Below, piece after piece: positions 34,253-42,629 of a stretch of 64,000 nt of DNA; position 1 is the stretch's first letter, and each line of letters opens with the position of its first letter. Source of the DNA: Consotaella aegiceratis (GTDB lineage Bacteria; Pseudomonadota; Alphaproteobacteria; Rhizobiales; Rhizobiaceae); the NCBI RefSeq assembly GCF_036541425.1, contig NZ_JAZHFT010000008.1, positions 62,001 to 126,000 on the forward strand, given 5' to 3'. Both the position numbers and the translations under genes were made by a program. The notes under the pieces are model-generated. The model saw nothing but the letters and a program-made list of their open reading frames with translations. It searched no databases and was not told where the DNA came from.

Positions 34253-35352
34253 AGGCAACGGCGATTTCCGGCTTCGGCGAGAAGGGCCCGGCCGCATTCC
34301 TGGTCGAGGCCGGCGACGCGCGGCTGCTGCTCGATCTCGGGCGCGGCCCCGATCACGGCCGGCGACCCGATCTGGCATCCGTGGGCCAAGTGGACGCCGT
34401 GCTGATCAGCCACGGCCACGGCGATCATGTCGGCTCGCTCGACCGGCTGCCGACGATCGGCAACCCGCCCGTCTACGCCTCCGACGTGGTGCGGCGGCTG
34501 ACGCGCGATCCGGCTCTGGCCTCGGCACGCAGCCTGCCGCTTTGCGGCACGATGGGCATCTGCGGGATCACCGTCCGCACGGGCCGCGACGGCCACGCGC
34601 CGGGCGGCGTCTGGCTTCATCTCGCCGCCGGCGAAAGCCTGTTTTACAGCGGCGACTTTTCCCTTGAATCGCAGCTCTTTCCGTTCGATCCACCGCCCAC
34701 TGCCAATTTGGCCATTCTGGACGCCTCCTATGGCGCCAATGACGAGCCGCTCGATCCGGCGGTCGACCGACTGGCGGCGTTGGCCGAAGCCGGTCCGGTG
34801 CTCCTGCCCGCGCCGCCCGCTGGCCGGGGGCTCGAAATGGCGGTTCGCCTGCAGGAGCGAACGAACCTGCCCATTGCGCTTTGTCCGGCACATCTCGGCG
34901 TCGCTCGCACCATGCTCGATCCCGCCTCGGCCGGCTGCCTGACCGCGGACGGGACGCCTCGTCTGCGCGGCGTCATCGAAACGGCCGAGCGGCTGACCGA
35001 AGACAGCAGTCCTTGCGGCATCATGATCGCCGCGTCGGCCGACGGGACCGGAGGCGTTGCCGGCGCCCTGCTGCGCCGCTGGCAGAAGGACCGGGACGTG
35101 ACCATCGTCTTCACCGGCCATCTGGCCCGGGGGACGCCTGCCGAAAGGCTCGTGGATGCGGGGCGCGCCGAATTCGTGCGGTGGAACGTGCACCCGCGAT
35201 TGCGCGACTTGAGGGCGCTCGCCGGGCAGCTCGACGCGCGCGTCGTCATGCCCGCCTTTCTCGACCGCTCCGAACTGGGCGCGCTTGAGAAAATCCTCGA
35301 CGACGTGCCTCTCGTTTCGTCGCCACACATCGGCGGGCCCGCCGAACCGTGA
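34249..35352 (+). CDS. Metallo-beta-lactamase-fold hydrolase within ABC operon
   Basis: The 367-residue MBL protein has the full metal motif HGHGDH (H55, H57, D59, H60), H116 in GHAPGG and D136 in YSGDFS. The C-terminal half, with NVHPRLRDL near the end, resembles beta-CASP or phosphodiesterase-type MBL enzymes more than beta-lactamases. It overlaps the ATPase gene by ATGA and precedes the solute-binding protein. Given the Pho-box-like sites, a role in cleaving an imported phosphodiester or phosphonate derivative is an attractive guess; RNA processing is the alternative. Confidence 0.75.
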   Translation: MKATAISGFGEKGPAAFLVEAGDARLLLDLGRGPDHGRRPDLASVGQVDAVLISHGHGDHVGSLDRLPTIGNPPVYASDVVRRLTRDPALASARSLPLCGTMGICGITVRTGRDGHAPGGVWLHLAAGESLFYSGDFSLESQLFPFDPPPTANLAILDASYGANDEPLDPAVDRLAALAEAGPVLLPAPPAGRGLEMAVRLQERTNLPIALCPAHLGVARTMLDPASAGCLTADGTPRLRGVIETAERLTEDSSPCGIMIAASADGTGGVAGALLRRWQKDRDVTIVFTGHLARGTPAERLVDAGRAEFVRWNVHPRLRDLRALAGQLDARVVMPAFLDRSELGALEKILDDVPLVSSPHIGGPAEP

Positions 35353-35370
35353 TTGTCACCTGACCGTCAT
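35353..35370 (+). promoter_or_regulatory. Pho-box-like direct repeat upstream of binding-protein gene
   Basis: TTGTCAC and CCGTCAT are separated by four bases (11-bp period) and match 11 of 14 positions of the PhoB consensus. The repeat begins just after the MBL stop, 70 bp before the solute-binding protein start. It is the second such repeat in the operon. Confidence 0.4.
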
Positions 35371-35439
35371 GCGGGCTTGCTAGAGCCGGGCATCGCGGCC
35401 AAGGAACGCCGCAGGCTTTTGGAAATCAGGGATCTTTCG

Positions 35440-36435
35440 ATGAGACATTGGCTTGCCTCGCTCTGCACTGCCGCCGGCCTTGCCGCCGCGCTCCTTCCCC
35501 CAAGCGCCCTGGCGCAGGACGGCCAGACGGTGACCGTCTACACCTCGCAGCCGACTGAGCAGATGACCGCGGTTATCGAGGCCTTCAACAAGGATCATCC
35601 TGACATCAAGGTCGAGCTGTTCCGCTCCGGCACCACGGAGGTGATGAACAAGCTGCAGGCCGAGTTCGCGGCCGGCCACAGCGACGCCGACGTGGTGCTG
35701 ATCGCCGACGCCGTCGCCATGACGCGGCTGAAGAACGACGACCGTCTGCTTGCCTATCCCGACGCGCCGACCGACAGCCTGCCCCAATCCGTGGTCGATC
35801 CCGACAAGACCTTCTTCGGCACCAAGCTGATCACCACCGGCATCGTCTACAACACCAATCTCGTCGACGAACCGCCGACATCCTGGAAGGATCTGACCGA
35901 TCCGGACGTGGCCTCGCAACTGATCATGCCGAGCCCGCTTTATTCGGGCGCGGCGGTGATCCACGTCGGCACCATGGTGCAGCAGCCCGACTTCGGTTGG
36001 GACTATTATGAGACGCTGGCCGACAACGGCGCCATCGCCGGACAGGGCAACGGCTCGGTCATCGAGGCCGTGGCGCGCGGCGAAAAGGCCTACGGCATCA
36101 TCATCGAGTACATGGCGCTCAACGCCAGGGCCGAAGGATCGCCGGTCGACTTCGTCTTCCCCGAAGAGGGCGTCTCCTCGATCACCCAACCGATCGCGAT
36201 CCTCAAGGGCACGGATGCCGAAGAGGCCGCCAAGACCTTCGTCGACTGGCAGCTCTCCGAAGCCGCCCAGAAGCAGTCGGTCGAGCAGGGCTATTTCCCC
36301 ATCTTCGCCGGAGTGCCCTCTCCCACCGGCTATCCGGATGTGTCGTCGCTCAAGATCCTCGATGCCGACTACGGCCGGATGCTCGAGGACGACGAAGCCA
36401 ACAAGCGCACCTTTGCCGACCTGTTCGGCGGCTGA
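35440..36435 (+). CDS. ABC transporter solute-binding protein (iron / 2-aminoethylphosphonate family)
   Basis: A 331-residue periplasmic protein with a signal peptide (residues 1-25, ALA before QDG). It belongs to the type II binding proteins that include FbpA/AfuA for ferric iron and AepX/PhnS for 2-aminoethylphosphonate: VTVYTSQPTEQMTAVIEAF, TEVMNKLQAEFAAG and GIVYNTNLVDEPPTSWKDL are typical. The tyrosine pair expected of ferric-binding members is not evident. AGGGA precedes the ATG. The substrate is undecided between phosphonate and iron. Confidence 0.85.
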   Translation: MRHWLASLCTAAGLAAALLPPSALAQDGQTVTVYTSQPTEQMTAVIEAFNKDHPDIKVELFRSGTTEVMNKLQAEFAAGHSDADVVLIADAVAMTRLKNDDRLLAYPDAPTDSLPQSVVDPDKTFFGTKLITTGIVYNTNLVDEPPTSWKDLTDPDVASQLIMPSPLYSGAAVIHVGTMVQQPDFGWDYYETLADNGAIAGQGNGSVIEAVARGEKAYGIIIEYMALNARAEGSPVDFVFPEEGVSSITQPIAILKGTDAEEAAKTFVDWQLSEAAQKQSVEQGYFPIFAGVPSPTGYPDVSSLKILDADYGRMLEDDEANKRTFADLFGG

Positions 36436-36456
36436 TCCGTCGGCTATCAGGCGCCC

Positions 36457-38157
36457 ATGCGCCTTTCGACACGACACGCCGGCGAGACCTGGCTTCTCGC
36501 CGGCATCGCACTCTACCTGCTTGCCTTCACCCTGTGGCCGCTGGGCCGGCTTCTGGCCGAAGCCATGGGCCCCGGCAAGAGCGGCGCGCCGCTCGGCTTC
36601 CTGTTCGAGCAATGGCAGGGCCGCTCGGTCTCCCGCGCGTTCTTCAACACGCTCGAATCCTCGCTTCTGGCGACGCTGGTCTCCACCGTGTTCGGCACAC
36701 TCATGGCGCTGGTGGTGACGCTGACGGATGTACGATGGAAGTCGGCGATCGTCTTCGTGCTGATGCTGCCGCTGCTCATCCCGCCGCAGATCACGGCGCT
36801 CGCCTGGCTACAACTGGTCGGCCCCTCCAGCCCGCTGCTCGCGCCGCTGGGGCTGGCCAGCGAATACGGCCGGACTAACCCGCTCTATTCGCTCGGCGGC
36901 ATCGTGCTCGTCATGGGTATCGAGCATTCGACCCTGGTCTTCCTGGCGGTGCGGGCCGGGCTCGTCGGCCTGCCGCGCGACCTGGTGGAGGCAGCCCGGA
37001 TCAGCGGCGCCAAACCTCTGCGGAGCGTGGTTTTCGTCGTCCTGCCGCTCGCTCTGCCCGCCGTCCTGGCCGGCGCTTCGCTCGCCTTCGTCTCCTCCAT
37101 CGGCAATTTCGGCGTGCCGGCGCTGTTGGGCATTCCAGGGCGCTACACGGTGCTGACCACCCTCATCTATCAGCGGCTTAACGGCTTCGGTCCGAGCGTT
37201 CTCGGCGAAGTTGGGGCGATCGCGGTGATCCTGCTGCTGCTGGCGGTCGTCGGTCTCGGCCTGCGCGCCGTCCTCGCCGCGCGCATGAACGCCGTCACCG
37301 AGCGCAGCGGAGCGACCTTGCAACCCTTCGCGCTGGACCGCTGGCGCCCGGCAACGGAGGGCGCGGTCTGGACGCTGCTCGGGCTGGCTGCCCTGCTTCC
37401 GCTGGCCGCGCTGTTCGCCGCCTCGGTGACGCCGGCGGTGGGCGTGCCGCTCGGCTTCGACACGGTGACCCTCGCCAATTTCCGCTTCGCGGTGCTCGAA
37501 AACGAGGCCACTCGGCGCGCCTTCGTCAACAGTTTCGTCCTGGCCGGCACGGCGGCGTGCGTCTGCGCGCTGCTCTCGGTGCCGCTCGCCTATCTGTCGG
37601 TGCTGCGGCGGCTACCGCTGGCGCGCACCCTGGAGCTCGTCGCCGACACGCCCTACGCCATCCCCGGCATCGTGCTGGCGCTGGGCATCATCATGGTGTT
37701 CCTGCCACCGCTGCCTCTGCTCAACGTCTCGATCTACGGCACGATCTGGATCATCCTCGTCGCCTATCTCGCCCGCTTCCTGACGCTGGCGCTGCGGCCG
37801 GTGGTCGCCGGGCTGGAGACGCTGGAGCCGGCGCTCGACGAAGCGGCGCGGGTGGTCGGCGCGCGGACTGGCCGTCGGCTCGTCTCGATCGTCCTGCCGC
37901 TGGCCGCCCCTCACGCGGCGGCCGGCGCCCTGCTGATCTTCATGACCGCCTTCAACGAACTGACGGTGTCGGCCCTGCTCTGGTCGACAGGCTCGGAAAC
38001 GCTGGGCGTTGCCGTGTTCTTCCTGCAATACGAAGGCAACTCGCCGGCGGCGTCCGCCCTGGCGGTGGCCTCGGTCGCCGTTACCCTGGCGCTCGCGGGC
38101 CTCGTCAGCCTGTTCGGCCGCGGGCTGCCCGCCGGCGTGGTGCCCTGGGCGGCCTGA
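36457..38157 (+). CDS. ABC transporter permease, fused two-domain (FbpB/AepW type)
   Basis: The 566-residue protein contains two tandem BPD-transporter domains, about 12 helices in all. Each half carries an EAA loop: LVEAARISGAKPLRSVVFVVLPLALP (about residues 173-198) and LDEAARVVGARTGRRL (about 465-480). Fusion of both permease halves is typical of iron and 2-aminoethylphosphonate importers. It begins 21 bp after the binding-protein gene and closes the operon. Confidence 0.9.
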   Translation: MRLSTRHAGETWLLAGIALYLLAFTLWPLGRLLAEAMGPGKSGAPLGFLFEQWQGRSVSRAFFNTLESSLLATLVSTVFGTLMALVVTLTDVRWKSAIVFVLMLPLLIPPQITALAWLQLVGPSSPLLAPLGLASEYGRTNPLYSLGGIVLVMGIEHSTLVFLAVRAGLVGLPRDLVEAARISGAKPLRSVVFVVLPLALPAVLAGASLAFVSSIGNFGVPALLGIPGRYTVLTTLIYQRLNGFGPSVLGEVGAIAVILLLLAVVGLGLRAVLAARMNAVTERSGATLQPFALDRWRPATEGAVWTLLGLAALLPLAALFAASVTPAVGVPLGFDTVTLANFRFAVLENEATRRAFVNSFVLAGTAACVCALLSVPLAYLSVLRRLPLARTLELVADTPYAIPGIVLALGIIMVFLPPLPLLNVSIYGTIWIILVAYLARFLTLALRPVVAGLETLEPALDEAARVVGARTGRRLVSIVLPLAAPHAAAGALLIFMTAFNELTVSALLWSTGSETLGVAVFFLQYEGNSPAASALAVASVAVTLALAGLVSLFGRGLPAGVVPWAA

Positions 38158-38179
38158 TCGGCGCGGCTGGCGACAGTCG

Positions 38180-39109
38180 CTATTCCGGATCTTGCGCTGG
38201 GTTCCGGCGACGGGGCCTAGACCGATTGGCCGCCGATTCCGGACGAACACCGCGCACCCGCGCGCGGAACTGCTTGGGCGCAACGCCGACGCGCGCCTTG
38301 AACACCTCGTAGAATCGGCTCGTCCCGAATCCGCAGGCGTAGGCGACCTGGAGGATCGACCGGTCGGTGTCGGCCAGCAGGTGCATGGCCTGGGCCAGAC
38401 GATAGCGGATCAGATATTCGTTCATCGACAGGCCGAGAACGGCACGGAATGCCCGATTGGCGGTGCTCGGATGCACCGCGGCAAGGTCGGCGAGCTTCGA
38501 CGGACTGACGTCGTCGGCATGATGGCGATTGATCAGCTCGATGAGCGCCTGCACCCGGTCCAGCGGCACGCTGGCCGCCGGTCCGTCGCCGTCCCGTTGC
38601 AGGCTTTCGGCCGGCGGGAAGGATCGTGGGCTGTCATGGGCAAGGCGGCGAATGCGGAGTTTGACCTCGTCGGTGACGAGCCGGCGGCGCGCCTCGTCGC
38701 CCCCGCTCCACTGCTCGACCCATCGCGCCGCCGTCAGCAGGTCCGTCGGATCCTTCGTCGCGCCGGCGAGCATTCCGCCCTGCAGGACGAGTTGCTTGAC
38801 TTCGCGGCGGATCGGCAGAGCGAGAAAATCGGCAAGAGGCAGATAGCTGCAGATGAGAGCGGAGTGGGGCGTAACCTCGATCGCGCGATGCGGAATCGCG
38901 GCCCAAAAAAGCACCAGATTGCCCGCCGCCACGCGTTCCGTGCGCCCGTTGATCAGATAGGTCATCTCGCCGGACTGGAGGAGATTGACCTCGATATGAT
39001 CGTGCCAGTGCGCGGCCTCCATGCGATCCGCGACGTGCTGTTCCAGCTGGAACCGGGTGTCCAGCGGCCGAAAGACGTCGCCCCGGCGCTCGCGGCTCAC
39101 GTGCGTCAC
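38180..39109 (-). CDS. AraC-family transcriptional regulator (MelR-like)
   Basis: The 309-residue protein has an N-terminal cupin sensor domain (about residues 20-110, with HWHDHIEVNLLQSGEM) and a C-terminal double helix-turn-helix including PSTANRAFRAVLGLSMNEYLIRYRL and VAYACGFGTSRFYEVFKARVG. The GTG start has a good AGGAG site. It is divergent from the alpha-galactosidase gene and probably activates it in response to melibiose or a related galactoside, by analogy with MelR-melA. Confidence 0.88.
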   Translation of the reverse strand: MTHVSRERRGDVFRPLDTRFQLEQHVADRMEAAHWHDHIEVNLLQSGEMTYLINGRTERVAAGNLVLFWAAIPHRAIEVTPHSALICSYLPLADFLALPIRREVKQLVLQGGMLAGATKDPTDLLTAARWVEQWSGGDEARRRLVTDEVKLRIRRLAHDSPRSFPPAESLQRDGDGPAASVPLDRVQALIELINRHHADDVSPSKLADLAAVHPSTANRAFRAVLGLSMNEYLIRYRLAQAMHLLADTDRSILQVAYACGFGTSRFYEVFKARVGVAPKQFRARVRGVRPESAANRSRPRRRNPAQDPE

Positions 39110-39140
39110 GACTTCTCCTGTCGGCTATGTGCGACTATAG

Positions 39141-39182
39141 ATGCTTCGATTCCGGAATAAATGCATCTCGGCCCGGAAGAAA
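39141..39182. promoter_or_regulatory. Direct repeats, candidate AraC/MelR-type site
   Basis: Two imperfect copies of ATGC(a/t)TC followed by CCGGAA(t/g)AAA are offset by 20-21 bp (ATGC at 39141 and 39161; CCGGAA at 39152 and 39173). About two helical turns is the usual spacing for AraC-family half-sites. The site lies in the divergent promoter region. Confidence 0.5.
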
Positions 39183-39262
39183 TCCGCATTTGAAGAGCTG
39201 TAAGGGGAATCCGATGCGGACGCAAGGCGCGGTCCGCGGCCGTTTCATATCCGGAGACACCG

Positions 39263-40579
39263 ATGACCAAGATTTGCCTCGTGGGCGCAGGCAGCACCGT
39301 GTTTGCGCAGAACATCCTGGGAGACGTCCTGTCCAATCCCGGCTTCTCCGACTGCGTCATCAGCCTGTTCGACATCGATGGCGAGCGGCTAAAGACCTCC
39401 GAGATCGTGGCGAAGCGGATCTGCGCCGAGCTCGGGCGCGACGGAGTGAAGATCGAGGCGACGCTGGATCGGCGCGAGGCGCTGACGCGCGCCGACTTCG
39501 TCATCCTGATGATGCAGGTGGGCGGCTACCGGCCAGCGACCGTCACCGACTTCGAGGTGCCCAAGCGCTACGGTCTGCGCCAGACGATCGCCGATACGCT
39601 GGGGATCGGCGGCATCTTCCGCGGCCTGCGCACGATTCCGGTGCTGGACGAGATCTGCCGTGACATGCAGGAGGTCTGTCCGTCGGCCTTGCTCATGAAC
39701 TACGTCAACCCGATGGCGATCAACTGCTGGGCGATCAAGGAACTGGCACCGGACCTGCGCACTGTCGGCCTGTGCCACAGCGTCCAGCACACCTCGGAAC
39801 ATCTCGCCGAATGCCTGGGCGAGTCGATCGCCGACATCGACTACGTTTCGGCCGGCATCAACCACGTCGCCTTCTTCCTGAAGTTTCAAAAGCGCCATGC
39901 GGACGGCTCGCGCGAAGATCTCTATCCGCGCCTCAAGGCGCTGGCTGAGCAAGGACGGGTTCCCAACGACGATCGGGTGCGGTTCGACGCGCTGAAGCGG
40001 CTCGGCTATTTCGTGACGGAATCGAGCGAGCACTTCTCCGAATACACCTCGTGGTACATCAAGGGCGGTCGCGCCGACCTGATCGACGGCTACAACATCC
40101 CGCTCGATGAATATATCCGGCGCTGCGAAAACCAGATCGCCGACTGGAACGAACTGCGCTCCGACCTGGAAGGCGGCAAACCCATCGACGTCTGCCGGAG
40201 CAACGAATATGCCGCCGGCATCATCCATGCGGCGACCACCGGCCAATCGGCACTGGTCTACGGCAACGTGCCCAACCACGGGCTGATCGACAATCTGCCG
40301 GCCGAGTGCATCGTCGAGGTGCCGTGCCATGTCGACCGCAACGGGGTCCAGCCCATTCACGTCGGCCGGATTCCATCGCAGCTTGCCGGGGTGATCGGGC
40401 CGAACGTGTCGGTACAGCAGATGACCGTCGAGGCGGCGCTCACCGGCAAGCGCGAGGCCATCTACCAGGCCGCTCTGCTCGACCCGCACACGGCGGCCGA
40501 GCTGTCGCCCGATCAGATCTGGCACCTCGTCGACGATTTGATCGCCGAGCATGGGGACCTTCTGCCGACCTATCGCTGA
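39263..40579 (+). CDS. melA: GH4-family alpha-galactosidase (MelA-like)
   Basis: A 438-residue glycoside hydrolase family 4 enzyme. The NAD-binding N-terminus is GAGSTVFAQN; the metal site is C171 in CHSVQHT and H201 in GINHVAFFL. GH4 enzymes cleave glycosides through NAD+-assisted redox chemistry and need Mn2+. The CHSV signature fits alpha-galactosidases rather than the 6-phospho-glucosidase branch (CNxP). It acts in the cytoplasm, so an alpha-galactoside must be imported intact; the importer is not in this operon. A strong terminator follows. Confidence 0.88.
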   Translation: MTKICLVGAGSTVFAQNILGDVLSNPGFSDCVISLFDIDGERLKTSEIVAKRICAELGRDGVKIEATLDRREALTRADFVILMMQVGGYRPATVTDFEVPKRYGLRQTIADTLGIGGIFRGLRTIPVLDEICRDMQEVCPSALLMNYVNPMAINCWAIKELAPDLRTVGLCHSVQHTSEHLAECLGESIADIDYVSAGINHVAFFLKFQKRHADGSREDLYPRLKALAEQGRVPNDDRVRFDALKRLGYFVTESSEHFSEYTSWYIKGGRADLIDGYNIPLDEYIRRCENQIADWNELRSDLEGGKPIDVCRSNEYAAGIIHAATTGQSALVYGNVPNHGLIDNLPAECIVEVPCHVDRNGVQPIHVGRIPSQLAGVIGPNVSVQQMTVEAALTGKREAIYQAALLDPHTAAELSPDQIWHLVDDLIAEHGDLLPTYR

Positions 40580-40610
40580 CGGCACTCCACGCACACGATA
40601 GCCCACTGGA

Positions 40611-40647
40611 GGGCCGGGATCCGTTTCATGCGGACCCGGCCCTTTTT
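40611..40647 (+). terminator. Intrinsic terminator after melA
   Basis: An 8-bp GC stem (GGGCCGGG / CCCGGCCC) plus an inner CCG/CGG pair after a small bulge, a 7-base loop and TTTTT immediately downstream form a textbook intrinsic terminator. Confidence 0.88.
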
Positions 40648-40754
40648 GCTTGGCACCCCAGGAGGTTGTCGACCACCGAACATTCATCCAGCCGGCCGCG
40701 TGACGGCCCGATTCGCTCAAGGAACGCCGCTCTCATATTCCAAAAAATCAATTT

Positions 40755-40778
40755 CGATCATCAATATGATTGACATCG
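40755..40778. promoter_or_regulatory. Palindrome upstream of deoR-like gene, candidate autoregulatory operator
   Basis: TCAAT-ATG-ATTGA is a perfect inverted repeat extended by CGAT and ATCG arms, in an otherwise AT-rich promoter region. It overlaps a consensus -35 hexamer TTGACA (40770-40775). This suits repression of the amino-sugar operon by its own DeoR regulator. Confidence 0.6.
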
Positions 40779-40845
40779 ATCGTATGCCGTGAAAACCTGC
40801 ATAAAGTCGACATGCCGATGAATTAGTCAGCAGAGGAGGTTGCGT

Positions 40846-41640
40846 GTGGAGCAGGTGGCGGAAGTGAAGGGCGAGCGGCTCGACGCCATCCGGAGCTACC
40901 TCTACGCCCACGGCTTCTCGACCATTCAGGCGATCGCCGACGCGGTCGGCGCTTCGGTCGCCACCATCCGGCGCGATCTGCAGAAGCTGGAGCGCGACGG
41001 CGCGATCGACCGCGTGCACGGCGGCGCACGGATCGCCGAAGGCTCGTCGGTCGAAGTGGCGTTTCAGGAGCGCGCCAAGCGCAACCTCGCCGCCAAGCGG
41101 GCGATCGCCGCCAAGGCCTACGAACAGCTCTCGCCGCGCACCTCGGTCTTTCTGGATGCCGGAACCACGGTGCTGCAACTCGCCCGGCTGCTGCGCATCG
41201 AGCCGCTGCCGCTGCGCATCTTCACCAACGGGCTGGCCGTGGCGCAGGAGTTCCTCAACGTGCCGCAGCTCGAGGTCACGCTGCTCGGCGGACAATTGCG
41301 CAGCGAGAACGCCTCGCTGGTCGGTCCGCAGGCCGAGGACATGTTGCGCTCGCTCTGGTTCGACCAGCTCTTTCTCGGCGCCAGCGCCATCGGCATGGAC
41401 GGCGCGATCTACAGCGTGGACAGTGCCGAAGCCAGCCTCAACCGGTCGATGCTGTCGCGCTCGGCGCAACGCTTCGTGCTCGCCGACGCCTCCAAGTTCG
41501 GCGCCATGGCCACCTACCGCGTCGCCCCGCTCGCCGAGGCCCACGCAATCACCGACAGCAAGCTCTCCAGCGCCTGGCGCGACCGCTTGCAGGACCTGTC
41601 GGTCGCCGCGACGATCGCGGACGCCGGAGGCCCGGCATGA
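40846..41640 (+). CDS. DeoR/GlpR-family transcriptional regulator
   Basis: A 264-residue DeoR protein with the N-terminal HTH IADAVGASVATIRRDLQKLERDGAIDRVHGGA and a C-terminal phosphosugar-sensing domain (SPRTSVFLDAGTT, ADASKFG). The GTG at 40846 is six bases after a strong AGGAGG site; a TTG two codons earlier is too close to it. It is the first gene of an amino-sugar kinase/ABC operon and overlaps the kinase by ATGA, so it probably represses its own operon until a sugar phosphate accumulates. Confidence 0.9.
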   Translation: MEQVAEVKGERLDAIRSYLYAHGFSTIQAIADAVGASVATIRRDLQKLERDGAIDRVHGGARIAEGSSVEVAFQERAKRNLAAKRAIAAKAYEQLSPRTSVFLDAGTTVLQLARLLRIEPLPLRIFTNGLAVAQEFLNVPQLEVTLLGGQLRSENASLVGPQAEDMLRSLWFDQLFLGASAIGMDGAIYSVDSAEASLNRSMLSRSAQRFVLADASKFGAMATYRVAPLAEAHAITDSKLSSAWRDRLQDLSVAATIADAGGPA

Positions 41641-42617
41641 GCGATCGTCTGATCCTCGGCATCGACGGCGGCGGCACCAAGGTCCATCTCGCCTTGGCTG
41701 ACGGTTCGGGCCGCCTGGTTCGGCAGGCGGTGGGCGGCGGGGTCAACCCGATCGACAATCCGCATCGGTGGCGGCAGACACTGGTCGCCGAACTTCGCGC
41801 CTTCGCCGGAGAGCCGCGCCTGGCGGCCGTGGCGGCGGCGCTGCCGGCCTATGGGGAGGTCGACGAGGCCTCCCGACAGCAGCGCGAGGCGGTTGCCGAA
41901 GTGTTCGATCCGCTTCCGCAGGTGGTGATGAACGATGTGGACGCCGCCCATGTCGGCGCCTTCGCGGGCGAAGCGGGCATCCTGATCCTGTCGGGCACCG
42001 GTTCGATGGCCTGGGCGCGAGATGACCAGGGACGCTCCTGGCGCGTTGGAGGCTGGGGCGACGTGATCGGCGACGAAGGCAGCAGCCACTGGATCGGCCT
42101 GCGCGTTCTGGCGCGGGTGAGCCAGAGCCTGGACGGACGGGCCGGAGAAACAGCTCTCGTGGAGGCCGTGTTCCAGCACCTCGCGCTCGATCGCGCCCGG
42201 CCGATGGACGCGCTCGAAGGCTGGGTCACGCGGCAGACCAATCTGCGGGCCGGGGTGGCTTCCCTGGCCCGGATCGCTAGTGGCCTGGCGGAGGCCGGCG
42301 ACGCCGGCGCGCTCGGTATCATCGACGAGGCGGCCGACGAGCTGGCACGCCACGTCACCGCGATTGCGGCACAGTCCGGTCTTTCTCCAACGTGGAGCTA
42401 CGCAGGCGGAACCTTCCGCAGCCAGGCGCTGCTGCGCGCCGTCGCCGACAGGCTCGGCCGCGCGCCGGTCGAACCGCGGCTTCCCCCGATTGGCGGCACC
42501 CTGCTGGTGGCCGCCCGACACCTCGACTGGCCGGTGCCCCCGGCATGGATCGAGCGCCTTGCCGCGTCGATCGCGGCGTCGCCGGCAATGGCAGAAGCAC
42601 CCCAACAGGACAACTAG
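41637..42617 (+). CDS. N-acetylglucosamine kinase-like ATPase (BadF/BcrA family)
   Basis: The 326-residue protein has the ASKHA phosphate motif GIDGGGTK at the start, LSGTGSMAWA, and GGWGDVIGDEGSSHWIG, typical of the GlcNAc-kinase branch of the BadF/BadG/BcrA/BcrD ATPases. It would phosphorylate GlcNAc or glucosamine at C6 after ABC import. The kinase lies between the DeoR gene (ATGA overlap) and the transporter genes. Exact sugar specificity is inferred. Confidence 0.85.
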   Translation: MSDRLILGIDGGGTKVHLALADGSGRLVRQAVGGGVNPIDNPHRWRQTLVAELRAFAGEPRLAAVAAALPAYGEVDEASRQQREAVAEVFDPLPQVVMNDVDAAHVGAFAGEAGILILSGTGSMAWARDDQGRSWRVGGWGDVIGDEGSSHWIGLRVLARVSQSLDGRAGETALVEAVFQHLALDRARPMDALEGWVTRQTNLRAGVASLARIASGLAEAGDAGALGIIDEAADELARHVTAIAAQSGLSPTWSYAGGTFRSQALLRAVADRLGRAPVEPRLPPIGGTLLVAARHLDWPVPPAWIERLAASIAASPAMAEAPQQDN

Positions 42618-42629
42618 GAGAACAGGCAT

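Noticed and set aside
33185..38157. Assignment of the ABC system as a ferric-iron importer (fbpABC)
   Set aside because: The family allows it, but there is no ferric-ligand tyrosine pair or iron-box evidence, while Pho-box-like repeats are present; left open rather than named.
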